Source of the DNA: Larix kaempferi
Lineage: Eukaryota; Streptophyta; Pinopsida; Pinales; Pinaceae
NCBI GenBank assembly: GCA_027924585.1
Contig: BSBM01000261.1
Coordinates: forward strand, 908,501-972,500
Length of the DNA: 64,000 nucleotides
Direction: 5' to 3'
The notes beneath the pieces are model-generated. The model did no database searches. It had not been told where the DNA came from and saw only the letters and a program-made list of their open reading frames with translations. This document shows, in pieces, positions 34,034 to 45,828 of this stretch. Position numbers and translations under genes: made by a program. Within the stretch, counting starts at the first letter, position 1. Each line of letters opens with the position of its first letter.

Positions 34034-35246
34034 GATGATCAAGCATTGGCTACCCACACCAAGAGAAGAATAAGTCAATCCAACTTCAAGAAGGAAAGTC
34101 ACAAGGAGTCTCAACCTCCCAGAAAGTTTCTTAAGAGAGGAGGGACAATTCAAGAAAAGACTACTCTTTCTAGTACTACGCTTGCCACAAAATAGGACAC
34201 ATTGCTAGAGATTGTCCATCAAAGAAAGGGGAACACAAGAAGAATTTCCGTCACAAAAGACATCAGTCACATCTAGCAGAAAATGATAGTGAAGAGGAAG
34301 AAGATGAAGAACCTCCCAGGAATCAAGGAAAGGAAGAAATCGAAGAATATGTCCTGTGACAATGGTGCTTCAAAGCATATGACAGGACAAAAGAAAAATA
34401 TTTCAAGACTTGAAGAGAAGACTTCTCCACAGAAAGTACTCATGTGTCCCAAAGGAAAAGCTATTGAAGATGCAGTTGTTATTGGTGAAGAGGAAGGTGG
34501 ACTATATAATCACAAGGGACATTCCGAAGCTACCCTTGTTCATGAAGCCACTAGCCCAAGTAAGCTATGGAAAAGAAGGCTTGCTCACATCAGCTACAAA
34601 GCTCGATGATGGAGTAGATTTCACCATCAAACATTCCAATAATACCTGCAAGGAGACTAGGATCAAAGGAGATCCTACCAAACAAACAAAGATAAGTATT
34701 TGAATTGACATTTCTATCACATTGTTTAAATGGTATTATCTAGGATGTGTGTAGTGTCATGCATGTGTTAGGTGCCATACAAAATTCCATTGCTACTTAT
34801 CTAGACATATTGGGAGTAGTGCACACTCTTAATAATGTCCTGGTAGAGATGGAAGGCATCTAGAAAGTCACCATATGAATATGGGATATGGATTTATGTT
34901 GTGGCATTGTCTAAGATCGTGTGACTTATGTTTTTATGCATACATACTATGAGATGTTTCTAACCATGCTATTGAAATTGACTTGTAGGAAGTGTCGTAT
35001 AACGATCACCTACAAATGAAGAATGATGAGACTTGTTTCGTAGAACAAGTGACAATGGTTCAATTATAAAAGATCCAGAAAGTGCCAATATGAAGACGTA
35101 TATGTAGAAGATATACCTCCTAGAAATATAGAAGCCGCTCCTAAAGAGGAAACACCAGAAGAACATGATATGTTGAAACCTCAGGAACGTATCACGGAAG
35201 AGAAAGCTAGCATGGGCAATAGAAATTATACACGATAAAGCATGCT
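34034..35246 (+). pseudogene. copia-B nucleocapsid, protease and integrase remains
   Basis: A broken zinc region (RDCPSKKGEH-like) is followed at 34283-34609 by a readable piece. There CDNGASKHMTGQKK (protease motif with the first Asp-Ser changed to Asp-Asn) is joined directly to LMCPKGKAIEDAVVIGEEEGG and the WKRRLAHI pre-integrase start. Compared with copia-A, about 60 codons between QKV and LMW are deleted, with a shared Val at the joint. From about 34610 to 35230 no integrase core is left; only PEEHDMLKPQE-like linker text survives before RT. Confidence 0.8.
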
Positions 35247-36613
35247 ATGGATGGTATCATTGAAAAGTATAAGACAAGATTAGTGGCCAGAGGATTCTCT
35301 CAGAAAGAGGAAATTGACTATGAAGAAACATTTGCACCAGCTACAAGGTACACTTCCATTAGAACCATCATGACACTTGCATCCATGATGAAGTGGGAAT
35401 TACACCAGATGGATGTGAAGACAGCTTTCCTGAATGGTGTGATTGAAGAAGAAGTATACATAGAACAACCACAAGGATTTGAGGTTAAAAATAGAAGAGC
35501 CCATGTATGCAAACTGAAGAAGGCTTTGTATGGGTTGAAGCAAGCTCCCAGAGCTTGGTATGGAAGAATTGATAGGTTCTTGACAAGTTTGGGCTTTACC
35601 AAGAGTAAAGTTGATCCTAACCTTTGCCTCAAGGTTATGGATGATGAACCTGTTATATTGTTTCTTTTCTGATTGGGAATGAGAAACAGATTGTCGAATG
35701 CAAGAAGAAGCTCTCTGCAGAATTTGAGATGAAAGATCTAGTATTGATGCACTACTTTCTAGCTCTGGAAGTATGGCAAGGCCCAGAAGGAATCTTTCTA
35801 AACCAGGGAAAGTATGCTGTGGAAATATTGAAAAGATTTGATATGTTGGAATGAAAAGCCATGGCCACTCCCATGGATTCCAACTTGAAGTTGTTAGCTG
35901 ATGACTCATCGGAGTTAGTGGATGTAACTCTATATAGACAAGTTATTGGTTCATTGATGTATCTGACGAATACCAGGCCAGATATATGCTTTGCTGTGAA
36001 CACATTGAGTCAGTATCTAGTTGAGCCTAGACGTGTTCACTTGGTAGCTACAAAGCATGTGATGAGGTACCTAAAAGGTACGATAGAATTTGGTCTATAT
36101 TATCTTGGAGATCATGATTTCAGATTGTATAGCTACAAAGATGTCGATTGGGTTGGAAGTATATCAGACAGTAAGAGCACATCGGGCGGATGTTATTTTT
36201 TGGGATCTACCATGATCTCATGGTTTAGCAAGAAGCAGTCTAGTGTGGCTCTCAGCACAGCTGAAGTGGAATATATAGTTGCTTGCTCTACCAGTGGTGA
36301 AGCGATATGGCTTTGGAAGTTGTTATCAGGATTGTTTGACTTAGAGATGGACCCCACTGTGATCTTGTGTGACAACCATAGTTGTATCAAGATGACAGAG
36401 AATCCAGTATTCCATGACAAGTCAAAGCACATAGAGATCCAATATTTTTATATACAGGATATGGTGTAGAAAGAAGCTATAAAGATCGAGCATGTGGGCA
36501 CTAATGAGCAAGTTGCTGATGTATTGACCAAACCTCTGTCTCGTGTAAAGTTTGAGTATTTTCGAGACAAGCTTGGTGTAGTTCAGAAGGACCCTCCTCG
36601 AAAGGGGGAGTAA
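35247..36613 (+). pseudogene. copia-B reverse transcriptase and RNase H, active site deleted
   Basis: RT begins cleanly (KYKTRLVARGFSQKEEIDY, KTAFLNGVIEEEVYIEQPQGF, LYGLKQAPRAWYGRI) and reads to LFLF then TGA near 35672. A small deletion at about 35660-35670 removed the LLYVDD codons, judged against copia-A, and shifted the frame. RT-RNase H then continues from about 35690 in another phase, with a TGA at 35853 (KRFDMLE, stop, KAMATPMDS). It proceeds through LTNTRPDICFAVNTLSQY, RNase H motifs (STAEVEYIVA, LCDNHSCIKM, KSKHIEIQY), a TAG at 36467 and VADVLTKPL. The polyprotein end is TAA 36611. It cannot make an active enzyme. Confidence 0.9.
36602..36610 (+). other. Upstream copy of the polypurine tract (copia-B)
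   Basis: CTCGAAAGGGGGAGT here mirrors CTCGTTAAGGGGGAGT at 38104-38119 just before the 3' LTR. The shared nine bases are AAGGGGGAG. In this copy the tract overlaps the polyprotein stop, which is where the LTR would be expected to follow. Confidence 0.7.
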
Positions 36614-36634
36614 TATGGTCGATGATGATATGTG

Positions 36635-36890
36635 GATACTTGTATCGATGATGAGGATACCTATATTGATGATGAGGATACTTGTATCGATGATGAGGAT
36701 ACTTGTATCGATGATGATGATACTTGTATCGATGATAAGGATACTTATATCGATGATGAGGATACCTGTATCGATGTTGAGGATACTTGTATTGATGATG
36801 AGGATACCTGTGTCGATGATACGGACGATGAGGTCGATGATACCGATGATGAGGTCTATGATACCGACAATGAGTTCGATGTGTGGTCCT
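36635..36890 (+). repeat. Minisatellite a: 21-bp unit, nine regular copies
   Basis: GATACTTGTATCGATGATGAG repeats with exact 21-bp spacing from 36635 to 36823, then decays into 18-bp variants (GATACCGATGATGAGGTC). Because 21 is a multiple of 3 it leaves open frames (DTCIDDE repeats), but it lies past the polyprotein stop and is probably not coding. Confidence 0.93.
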
Positions 36891-36976
36891 TAGACTTTGT
36901 CTAAGTGTACGAGTGGATTGTATCATCCCTGTACTTTATGTCCTAAAGATTGGGATTAACCATCTTGTAAGTGGTG

Positions 36977-37416
36977 GGATTGCATCATCCCTGAACGTTT
37001 GGTTCAAAATGTACGTGATAGGATTGCATCATCCTTGAACCTTTGGTTCAAAATGTACGTGATAGGATTGCATAATCCCTGAATGTTTGGTTCAAAATGT
37101 GCGTGATAGGATTGCATCATCCCTGAACGTTTAGTTCAAAATGTATGTGATAGGATTGCATCATCCCTAAACGTTTGGTTCAAAATGTACGTGATACGAT
37201 TGCATCATCCCTGAATGTTTGGTTCAAAATGTACGTGATAGGATTGCATCATCCCTAAACCTTTGGTTCAAAATGTACATGATAGGATTGCATCATCCCT
37301 GAACCTTTGGTTCAAAATGTACGTGATAGGATTACATCATCCCTGAACATTTGGTTCAAAATGTACGTGATAGGATTGCATCATCCCTGAACTTTTGGTT
37401 CAAAATGTACATGGTA
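36977..37416 (+). repeat. Minisatellite b: 44-bp unit, ten copies
   Basis: Copies beginning GGATTGCATCATCCCTGAAC and containing TTTGGTTCAAAATGTACGTG start at 36977 and every 44 bp to 37373, with few substitutions. Decayed relatives flank it (about 36914-36976 and 37417-37600, with GGATTGATCATCC). Confidence 0.95.
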
Positions 37417-37624
37417 GGATTGCCTCGTCCTTGGACTCATGTCTTAAAGTGATAAGGATTGATCATCCTGTAAGTAGATCTAGATTTCCTCATCCATAGA
37501 CATGTTGTGGGTCTTAAATTGATAGGGATTGATCATCCCGTAAGTGGATCAGGATTGCATCGTCCTTGGATTTATGTCCTAAATTGATAGGGATTGACCA
37601 TCCCGTAATTGGGTCATGTGTGTT

Positions 37625-37940
37625 GCAGATGCTGTTGATCTAGAGATCCAGACAATGAGGTTGTTGATCTGAATATACAGATGTTGATACTATTGATCGA
37701 GAGATCCAGATGATGATGCTATTGATCGAGAGATCCAGATGATGTTGTTGATCTAGAGATCCAGATGATGTTGTTGATCGAGAGATCCAAATGATGATGT
37801 TATTGATCAAGAGATCCAGATGATGTTGTTGATCAAGAGATCTAGATGATGGTGTTGATCGAGATATCCATATGATGATGCTGTTGATCAAGAGATCCAG
37901 ATGATGCTGTTGATCAGAAGATCCAGATGTTGATGTTGTA
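37625..37940 (+). repeat. Minisatellite c: 24-30 bp units, about ten copies
   Basis: The unit is GTTGATCGAGAGATCCAGATGATG, varying in length by steps of 3 bp (GATGATG against GATG). The GATC-centred core GATCGAGAGATC is a short inverted repeat. Confidence 0.9.
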
Positions 37941-38109
37941 ACTGATCAAGCACTGCTGAAGATGAAGACTCAGTAGTGAAGATTTTGATGTTCCAGTAAC
38001 TGTTTGAGTTACCGATGAAGAAAGCTTCCAATGATTTATATATGTATCATGTATCATGTAGTTGATGACTCCTTGCTCCTGCAGATGTTGTTAGAATATC
38101 CTTCTCGTT

Positions 38110-38118
38110 AAGGGGGAG
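38110..38118 (+). other. Polypurine tract of copia-B
   Basis: AAGGGGGAG directly precedes TGTTGAAA of the 3' LTR. Confidence 0.85.
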
Positions 38119-38630
38119 TGTTGAAATTTTGTAACTTCTACGAATATTTTATTTGTACTTTATCCAGAGATGTTCATTCCTCCATCGGGACCCTATTGTA
38201 TATCCGGAGATGTTTATTCCTCCAGTAGGATGTGGTAACTAGGGTTATTAGACTCTCCTAGTGAGGTCGGCCCTGAGTTAGCTGTTTAGGGGTTATTAGA
38301 CTCTCCTAGGAGAAGTCGGCCCAGCTAGGGTTAAAGGTCAAGTGAAGTAAAGTATAAATAGAGGATGTATGATCCTCATTTATGACATTCACTCTTTCAC
38401 TCTCTTGTGTATTGCACATAAGTGAGAGAGAGATATATGCATAGGAGGAGAAGGAGATCTTGTCCTGGGTTTACATATTTGTATTGGTTGGTCATCTATA
38501 TTGAGGAAAGATTTGCTGGGTTTTCTACCCCATGAGGGTTTCCCAGGGTAAATCTGTGTCTATGTTGTGATTGTGTTTCTTTCAGTGACCCTATTATGCT
38601 CTTGTTGTGAATTATAGGATAAACTTAACA
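38119..38630 (+). repeat. copia-B 3' LTR (512 bp)
   Basis: TGTTGAAATTTTG to AAACTTAACA, intact. The TATA box is at 38353-38360. Two GGTTATTAGACTCTCCTAG...GTCGGCCC blocks start at 38243 and 38291. Confidence 0.94.
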
Positions 38631-38635
38631 GGTGG

Positions 38636-39545
38636 AACCACTTATCCACGCTCCATGCAAGGTGTATTAGTGGTCAAACTTAGGACATCGCCAAGGAGGA
38701 ATTGTGAGTGCAATTGATTCTTGAAGTCAACTATTTTTGTTGGGAAGTGTTTCCAATTCTTCTTGATTGGGACATTGCCCCCATCGCCAATAGAATTGGC
38801 TCTTTGTTACCTTCACTATCTAATTGGTGTGTGGATGCCATTGTTTCCATTGGTTGTGGTTTTGGAAGGCCCAATTACACTTGAGAGGAAGGACGTTAGG
38901 TATTTTAGGGAATTAATTTTTTTTTTAATTTTTAAATACAATTTAACTAACATGTAATTAAAAAGAACCTACATGTGGGGAATCTTGCACTAAACCGAAT
39001 TTTTACATATCACTCACTTGTTGCACCATATTTGCATATGTTTTGGTTGGCATATTTTTACATGTGTTCAATTGTGTTTAATTCCACCATCACTCTCACT
39101 TGACGTTAAGATTTCACCATAAAGGAACAAAAAAACCCCTAATGCAGTTCTGAAGACTGCAAGGCCTATCCCCTCTCTCCAGGGGTGTTTTTTCACTTTC
39201 TCCCCATGGTTCATGAGGGAGATACCCTAAAAAGGAGTTGCTCCTAGGAGAAATTGATAGGATCATTAGGGTCAGGCTCCTCCTTACTTGACTCCTTTTC
39301 TCCTCTCAGAGAAAGTGTTGATCCTTTTACCTCATCCACCATTGGAAGAGGTTTCCCTTCATTTTCTCCACTCAGAGAGAATATAGACACCTTTGCCTCC
39401 CCTCCTCTCAGAAGAGGCCCTCCTTTGGATTCTCCCCTCAAATATCCTTTGAAAAAGTTTGACCCTTCCTCTCTCATAGGAGTTCATTCATGATTTTCAA
39501 CACCACCTCGATCTCCCCCTCGAGGAAACCACACACAACATACAA
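38636..39545 (+). other. Old sequence flanking copia-B
   Basis: It continues the DNA that lies left of 21216. There is no intact gene. A frame at 39254-39493 repeats SFSPLRE.(V/I)D twice and precedes the gag relic, so it may be the leader of that element. Confidence 0.35.
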
Positions 39546-41894
39546 TGGCAAGACTAAATCCTAACCTACCTTTCATGGCTAGCCTAAATCTACCAAATTT
39601 GTCTAAACTGGTCAGTGACCCTATTGAACATGATCTAGTATGGCCATCTATGCTAGATAAACTTCCCTCTGATATTCCTTAATTCGAAGGGAAGCAAGGA
39701 GATGATCCATCCAACCATTTCATGTCTTTATACTTATGGTGTTCCTCCAACAACGTAATAGAGGATTCAGTGAGGCTTCGCCTCTTTCAGTGTACCCTCA
39801 TCGAAACAAAAACCAAATGGTATGTGAACTTACCAAGATCGATCCATGCCACCCTTACGACATTGGCCACTGCATTTCTCACATACTTCTAGCTTTTGAT
39901 TCACCATGACCTTGGTCTCGAAAATTCTCACAGAACAAAACACATATACACACATCGCAGACCATATCCATTAGTGGCGTAGATGATAAACATTGTGCAA
40001 AATTGAAGTACAACAACCATTCTTGTTGGATTGGTTTATTAAATCACTCCAACCAGCCATTGCAAAAGATGTCACCACATCCATTTTGCAAAATGAGGAA
40101 GAGGCCATCCTAAAGGCCTAATATTTCGACCTTATCTATGCACAATACAGATATCTATACACCATCCTTCCAGATACCCCCAGACATCGTTCATTGGATC
40201 CTAATACTCTGGGTTTGTCACAATCGACGGATGGAATTATTGGATCCATTTCCCACCAAGGAAAGTCTCCTCCTCCTACTCCAAAACCATTTAATATGGT
40301 CCCGTAGTACCCACCCATGCCTCCCATTTTGGCACCCCCTGCTCCTGTACCAACTCCTCCACTTTGTCAATTATAGTATGGACCCTACAACCCTACTTAT
40401 CCCCATGTTATCTAGGAAATAGAGGTCCCTCCACCGCAAATGGAACAAACCACTCCTACGTCCACATCTTATGGAGTGCAATCCGCATTTACTTCACTAC
40501 TGGGACATAACCCTTACTACCTACTTCCATGTCGTACTGGTCAGTCCCCCACACCTCACATGGGGTTCAATCTTGTTTATCCTTCTTTCATACAACAAGA
40601 TCAATAGTTTGAGCAATTGAATGCCGCAAATCCTCAAAATCAGGGGATGTAGAAGGGAAAGAAAAAACAAAACCAGTAGCAGGGGTAAGGGGGAAACCCC
40701 CCTCCCTAGTAGAATGAGAACCCGAGAATAATTCCAACCCGAGACCAATTACTCTTGCTCCATTTTCAAAGAATATGGTCATAACACTCACCATTTCCCT
40801 CTTCTCCTCGACTTCCAACAATTGGTGGAAGCCAAGAAGAAGATAGTGGTAAATCCTCCTTAGGTGACCAATCCTATAAAACCACAAACCGTTGTCTTAC
40901 AACAACCCTTTTCCAATTAATGGGTGGTTACTCATCAATATGAACCCCACCCCTCCACTGATGGCTCCTTCCAAAACATATGCATGCTAGATGTTAACCT
41001 TCAGACTCGAGCCAAAGGTTATTATAGGTCTGAATCCCCCCAAGTGGAAGGTGTCGCTCGTCCCTCAAGAGGCCCTTTGTAGATACCATGCCCAAGTAAT
41101 GAGCAGATCCCACGAACCCCCAAGATCCCACTATGGTGCACCTGATAACCCTCATATGAAATTTTCCCAGAATTACAATATTGTGGATGACTTGGCTTAG
41201 TTTCTTGTCCACATTAGAAGTGTTGTAGTCTTTCAAAACTCAGCAAAAGGAATTACTAAATTCACTTGGTGCAATCGACCCTTCTAAATCATGCCTCATG
41301 ACCTTTTATCTCTATAAAGGTGAACCACAACTACCCTCATTATTCACATTACAAGTCCCCGTCACGGTAAAAAAATTATGATTCATCGATGAAGGCACAT
41401 CCACATGTGTCATGTCCTCTAATGTTTGGAAATGATTGGGATCACCTGAGCTAGTCCCCTCATCTATCACCCTCCACGCATATGATGGGAGGCCATCCCA
41501 ACCTAGAGGATTGTACCAAAATGTCCCCAACGAGCTAGGGGGAAAGATGGTCATGATCGATATCGAAGTGGTTGATGCAAAAATAGACTATAACATCCTC
41601 TGGGACCGTAGTTACATGTATTCCATGAAGGCAATTTCCTCCTCACTCTTCGGCATCATGATGTTTCCCTTTAATGGGAAAACAATCACCCTCAACCAAC
41701 TCAACTACTACGATCCCAATACCAATACCAATCCTGACAACATCCTAGCCACCGTCGCCAGGACAAATCAACCCCCCTATGTTTATATTGCCCCTGAATT
41801 ATACAAGGATTCTAACTTTCTAGGGGTGTACTATATCCCGCCACCTGAGATCCCCGCATCCACCGATGTCCCGGTGCACAATTTTCACCGCTGA
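39546..41894 (+). pseudogene. Old Ty3/gypsy gag and protease relic
   Basis: It starts MARLNPNLPFM and continues through a gag core readable across stops (GDDPSNHFMSLYLWCSSNN, SVRLRLFQCTLIETKTKWYV, LTTLATAFLTYF). A Pro-rich segment (about 40180-40560) follows. The stretch at 41436-41894 (ITLHAYDGRPSQPRGLYQNV, LGGKMVMIDIEVVDAKIDYN, LWDRSYMYSMKAISSSLF) matches the protease-distal part of plant gypsy polyproteins. The usual LLGRSW-type turn reads LWDRSY. Many stops make it long dead. It is distinct from the Tat-like element at 21543 and from the gag relic at 18050. Confidence 0.75.
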
Positions 41895-43477
41895 AAATGA
41901 GCCCACCTTTCCCTCAACACCATCATCAACACAACTTTTAAGTCATGGAATTGAACAAACATTGAGTCCATCGGTACCTCCTATTTTTTAAATATGATTC
42001 TTGTACCCACTGGTCCCACATAAGTGCAAGGGATGTCGATTATGCCTCAGTTGACTCTACCTAGACTCACTTTGGGTATATTGGTATGGTACCTTACACC
42101 ACCTTACCTAGATATGGTGCCTAAACCAGTAGCCCATTATGAGTTTGTCCTTGTTTTGGTTGTTACTCCTTTTAGGCTGGTTACACCATATGTACCATAA
42201 TTCGGACATACGACATCCATAAGTAAACCAGAGTTGGTCATCACTAAACCTACCACTGAGGGGCATGAAAAAAACTAAGTTGAAAGGCCCCCTCCTACCC
42301 AACCCTGTGCTCAAATCATCGGGAGTTACTAATCCTAAAGCAGGGGGCATCAACCAACCATGGTTAAAATCCCTAGTAATGAACAATACTCCCATATCGA
42401 GGGTCACTCCACCAGGTGCTCTCTCTGGGAAGCAAGGCCACATGACCAACCTATGCCACACCTTTTTCAAGTTCAGAAACTTTCGCAACACCCTTGTTGG
42501 TGTGATGCATGCCCCACTGACAATAGCAGGTGGCACATAATATTTTCCTACACCTAAGTCCAAATCATTGTGTACCAATCACGCATGTTCGATTTGTTCC
42601 TAGTTTGGGCATTAAACACATCATTGTCCCGATCTCCCTTGATTTTGGGACCCTTTAAAAACCATTCTCCTCACACAACCTTCAATTGAGAATATTTCCC
42701 CGCAAACACAGGAAACAACTTACATCAATGTGGTCACTACATCGTCGACAACAAAAGTTTTTCCTACCTCTGAATTAACCATTACAACAATTCTCGTCGA
42801 GTCTCAGACGTTGCAAGATCCCCAACCAACATATCTTAAGACAACAAAACACCATCATGGATTCTCATCCTAGGGGCATCATACTCACATGATCCCCTCT
42901 CGATACATCATAGCCATTTTGGATCAATCTACCACATCCTTGGCACATATACCTCTCCATGCCTGAGTACCCCATACATGTCAATCCTGTGGTGACACCT
43001 CCCACTTTTCATTCCAGTGTCCCATTTTACATGTCGAATGAGAATATCACCTTAAACTAATGAGGATCCAATATCAAATCGCCTACCTCACCACATTCCA
43101 TCAAGGCTTACCTACTGAGGAAGTCGTTTCTCCTCTACTGGATACCATCGATTTCGCATCTTCTTTGGTTAGTTTACTAACTAGTGATGATTCCTCATCT
43201 CCGAAAAATACTTGGATCCTTTGCAACCATTTCCAAGTGTTTAGACAACACTAGGGGATCCCTTTGAAATGTTGGATACTCACCAATGAGTATGATACTG
43301 CCTTAGTACCACCCTAAGTTCCAACATTTAAAGGTCCCCACCATAAGGGAGGGTGAAACCATATTTTCCCCTTTACATTGTCTTGTTTACACAGCCTAGC
43401 ATTTTATATATATTATTTTTTATCCCTTTGATTGAGAATAAGACAATTTTTTTTTTTTTATGGAGATGACCTCTCAA
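41895..43477 (+). other. Decayed stretch between protease and RNase H relics
   Basis: No reverse transcriptase motif is visible, although the gap is about 1.6 kb. Short Pro-rich open pieces occur on both strands without recognisable domains. A T-run is at 43448-43461. It may be a linker of the same old element, or a deletion may have removed RT. Confidence 0.4.
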
Positions 43478-43640
43478 ATAGACATGTATATCATCTTCGC
43501 AGACGGGACAAGTCGATGGTCCAAGAATCTCGAATCAACTAATTGGGCTATTTATACCCCCTCCAAAGTATTCCACCACAATGGAGGAGTTTGTTTGGGG
43601 GACTTGTAAACAACCAAGAAAAATAGGATTCCTTCATTGG
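43478..43640 (+). pseudogene. Fragment of an archaeal-type RNase H (old gypsy element)
   Basis: MYIIFADGTSRWSKN, TNWAIYTPSKVF and HNGGVCLGDL match the first half of the plant retrotransposon RNase H (DG.S, W..Y.P....GG..LG), then a TAA interrupts. Same strand as the gag-protease relic upstream, so probably one element. Confidence 0.5.
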
Positions 43641-45828
43641 TCTCTTAAGTGATTCCATCCACCTTGGAATACACCATATGCATGTATAACTGTATTCCAA
43701 ACTATTTTTCCTAAACAATGTATTTTGTGTCCTCAATATCCTCCTCTTCTGCAAGTTCTTGAGAGTGCACCTTCTCATATGACAATTCAAAACCATTACT
43801 TTCACCCATGTCCCGAGAAATTCCAATGCATTCACTGACTCTGTCACCAACAAGGTATTGAACTGGCACTTGATAAATCAAACATCTACCTGATCCTGCA
43901 CATCCAAACAAAGCATATATATCATGTGTAAGTACCTATCTATATGCATGTATACATATCTTCACAACCATAAATCATATGTTGATAACCATCTACATCA
44001 TATGGGTCAATACCTACTACCATGCATAGATCAAATCAACATATATACAACATCATCATCATCACAGATACATAAGCACATTATACATTAGAAATATGGA
44101 ACATGACGCCACAATGTTATATAAATATATATATCTCATAAAAAATGTATGTGTCATGTACAAAAAATAGCCCTCAAGTGGCATACACAAGAAGAATAGT
44201 GAACCTTATGGGGGATATAGCATAAACCCACTTCCCATAGGCTCCATCAAATACATATACATAAGAGTTCCCTCAACCCTACCAAACCACAAAATATACA
44301 ATGAGAGTGGCACTCAGGATGCTCCACTGGAAGCCGGATGACATGGCCCCAAAATAGCCAACGGTCGCACAGCCTCACCTCTTTCCACCTTCGGATCTGG
44401 TCCTTGTGTTGGTCATGGTCCTAGCCATGGCCTCTAACTAGGAGGAGGACCCTGTCCCCCCTATGGCTCTCATGCCACTACCAACCATCGCATCACCTAG
44501 TGCTATCCAGGCCCATAGGCTACTAGGATTTGCAAGGTCCTCCCCATCTCCTCATCATCCAAAGCAATGACCCCATGATCATCGATACCATTAGTGAAGT
44601 TGTCTCTCCAACTCAACCAATGCAGCTATTGAATCCTCTTCACCGGCCTTTCCCCCAAGAAGAGCATCCCCCCCGATAGCCATAATAGTTGAACCAACCC
44701 CTCATGCCTCCCCAAAATGTCCTACAGGTCCCACACCCGCCTCACAATGTTGACAACAATGAACCTTGCGGGTGGTCGCACCAGACCAGCATCTGCATCA
44801 CAAATCAAATAACATCATCAATACATATATAATAAAGTATGTACATATTCATAGAAATGTACATAAATAGATATAATGATAAAACATAATGCATACCTAA
44901 GGCATCCCAACCATGAACTGTTTGCGGTAACTCTAGATCTCCTATGAAGTCCATACCATGCCACAAGTATCACTCCGTTGGCCCAATACAATGAAGCCAC
45001 ACCTCCATAAAATGAGGTGTGTAATACACTTCTACCTCGTTTCCACCAAGACAAGGAATCACCTCCACACATAAAAACATGCGCATCTCTCGAGGCCCCC
45101 TGGGAGGAACCACAACCAATGGCCTCAAAGTGGGATACTACTTGAAGAAATAGTAGTACAAAAGAATCACATGATGGAAGGTCCTAGGACCCTCATCCGT
45201 ATGCAGATCACTCAATTGTTCCATCGTGCTCTCCTGCAACATCGTTCCCCAAGCCTCTTACTCACCCACCATCTCCCTCTCGACCAATGGTAACTGGCCA
45301 CTTGTGATCCTATGCGAGGAACACACTCCTAGGAACCTCAACACAATAGTAGTTACCACCTGCACCGATAGACTAATCAAATGGATCATCAATATCTTCC
45401 CTGATATCAAGGAACCTAGCTCACCACTGCAATACCAATCAATCAACCCCATGATCATCCAAACCCCTCCTAAATATAGATGGATCAACTCACGCATCCC
45501 ACTATGGCTCAACCTAGTCACGAAATATATATCTTGATCAATAATGCTCAGGTTCCCCCGTACGTGGAATACTGACTAATATGGATCATCTCACATAACA
45601 AGTAGTCTGCTGACCTCATGAAAGGGAACATGAAAAACTTCAAGAGCCATGCATCCCTCAAAGTCTGCATGGCTATAAGGTTCCCTCTCACCACATCTGC
45701 AAAGTCCTCGTAGATGTGCTCACGCCACTCAACATAAGACATCTACACATGCAATCACACAAGGTCAAACATTAGGATGTATCTCGTAATCTCAAAAGAA
45801 TAGAAAAAAATCCAAATCACCCACGGTC
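43641..45828. other. Decayed sequence; possible minus-strand coding relic
   Basis: It is AT-rich with (AT)n and CATATATAC-like runs near 43.9-44.2 kb. On the minus strand between about 45742 and 44818, consecutive open pieces (SYVEWREHIYEDFADVV, AWLLKFFMFPFMRSADYLL, RELIHLYLGGVW, WANGVILVAWYGLHRRSRV) look like one broken protein. I cannot assign a family. Confidence 0.3.

Larger units (their letters stand above)
21221..38630 (+). mobile_element. Ty1/copia element (copia-B), nested, inactive
   Basis: The 5' LTR is in two pieces (21221-21542 and 32749-32939) because a gypsy element sits inside it. The primer site is at 32940, the internal region at 32952-38118 and the 3' LTR at 38119-38630, with GGTGG target duplications on both sides. 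Without the insert the element is about 6.2 kb. Gag and RT match copia-A closely. The integrase is missing, the protease is truncated and the RT active site is deleted. The two LTRs differ at many sites, clearly more than the LTRs of the gypsy element inside, as nesting requires. Confidence 0.93.

Noticed and set aside
36632-36904. Asp/Thr-rich open frames over the 21-bp repeat as a protein gene
   Set aside because: They are open only because the unit length is a multiple of three. They follow the polyprotein stop and have no coding context.
36977-37416. The 44-bp tandem array as a CRISPR array
   Set aside because: Units are contiguous with no variable spacers, and the setting is a plant retrotransposon.
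44818-45742. Minus-strand host gene
   Set aside because: The open pieces are short, broken and match no family I can name. Left as an unassigned relic.
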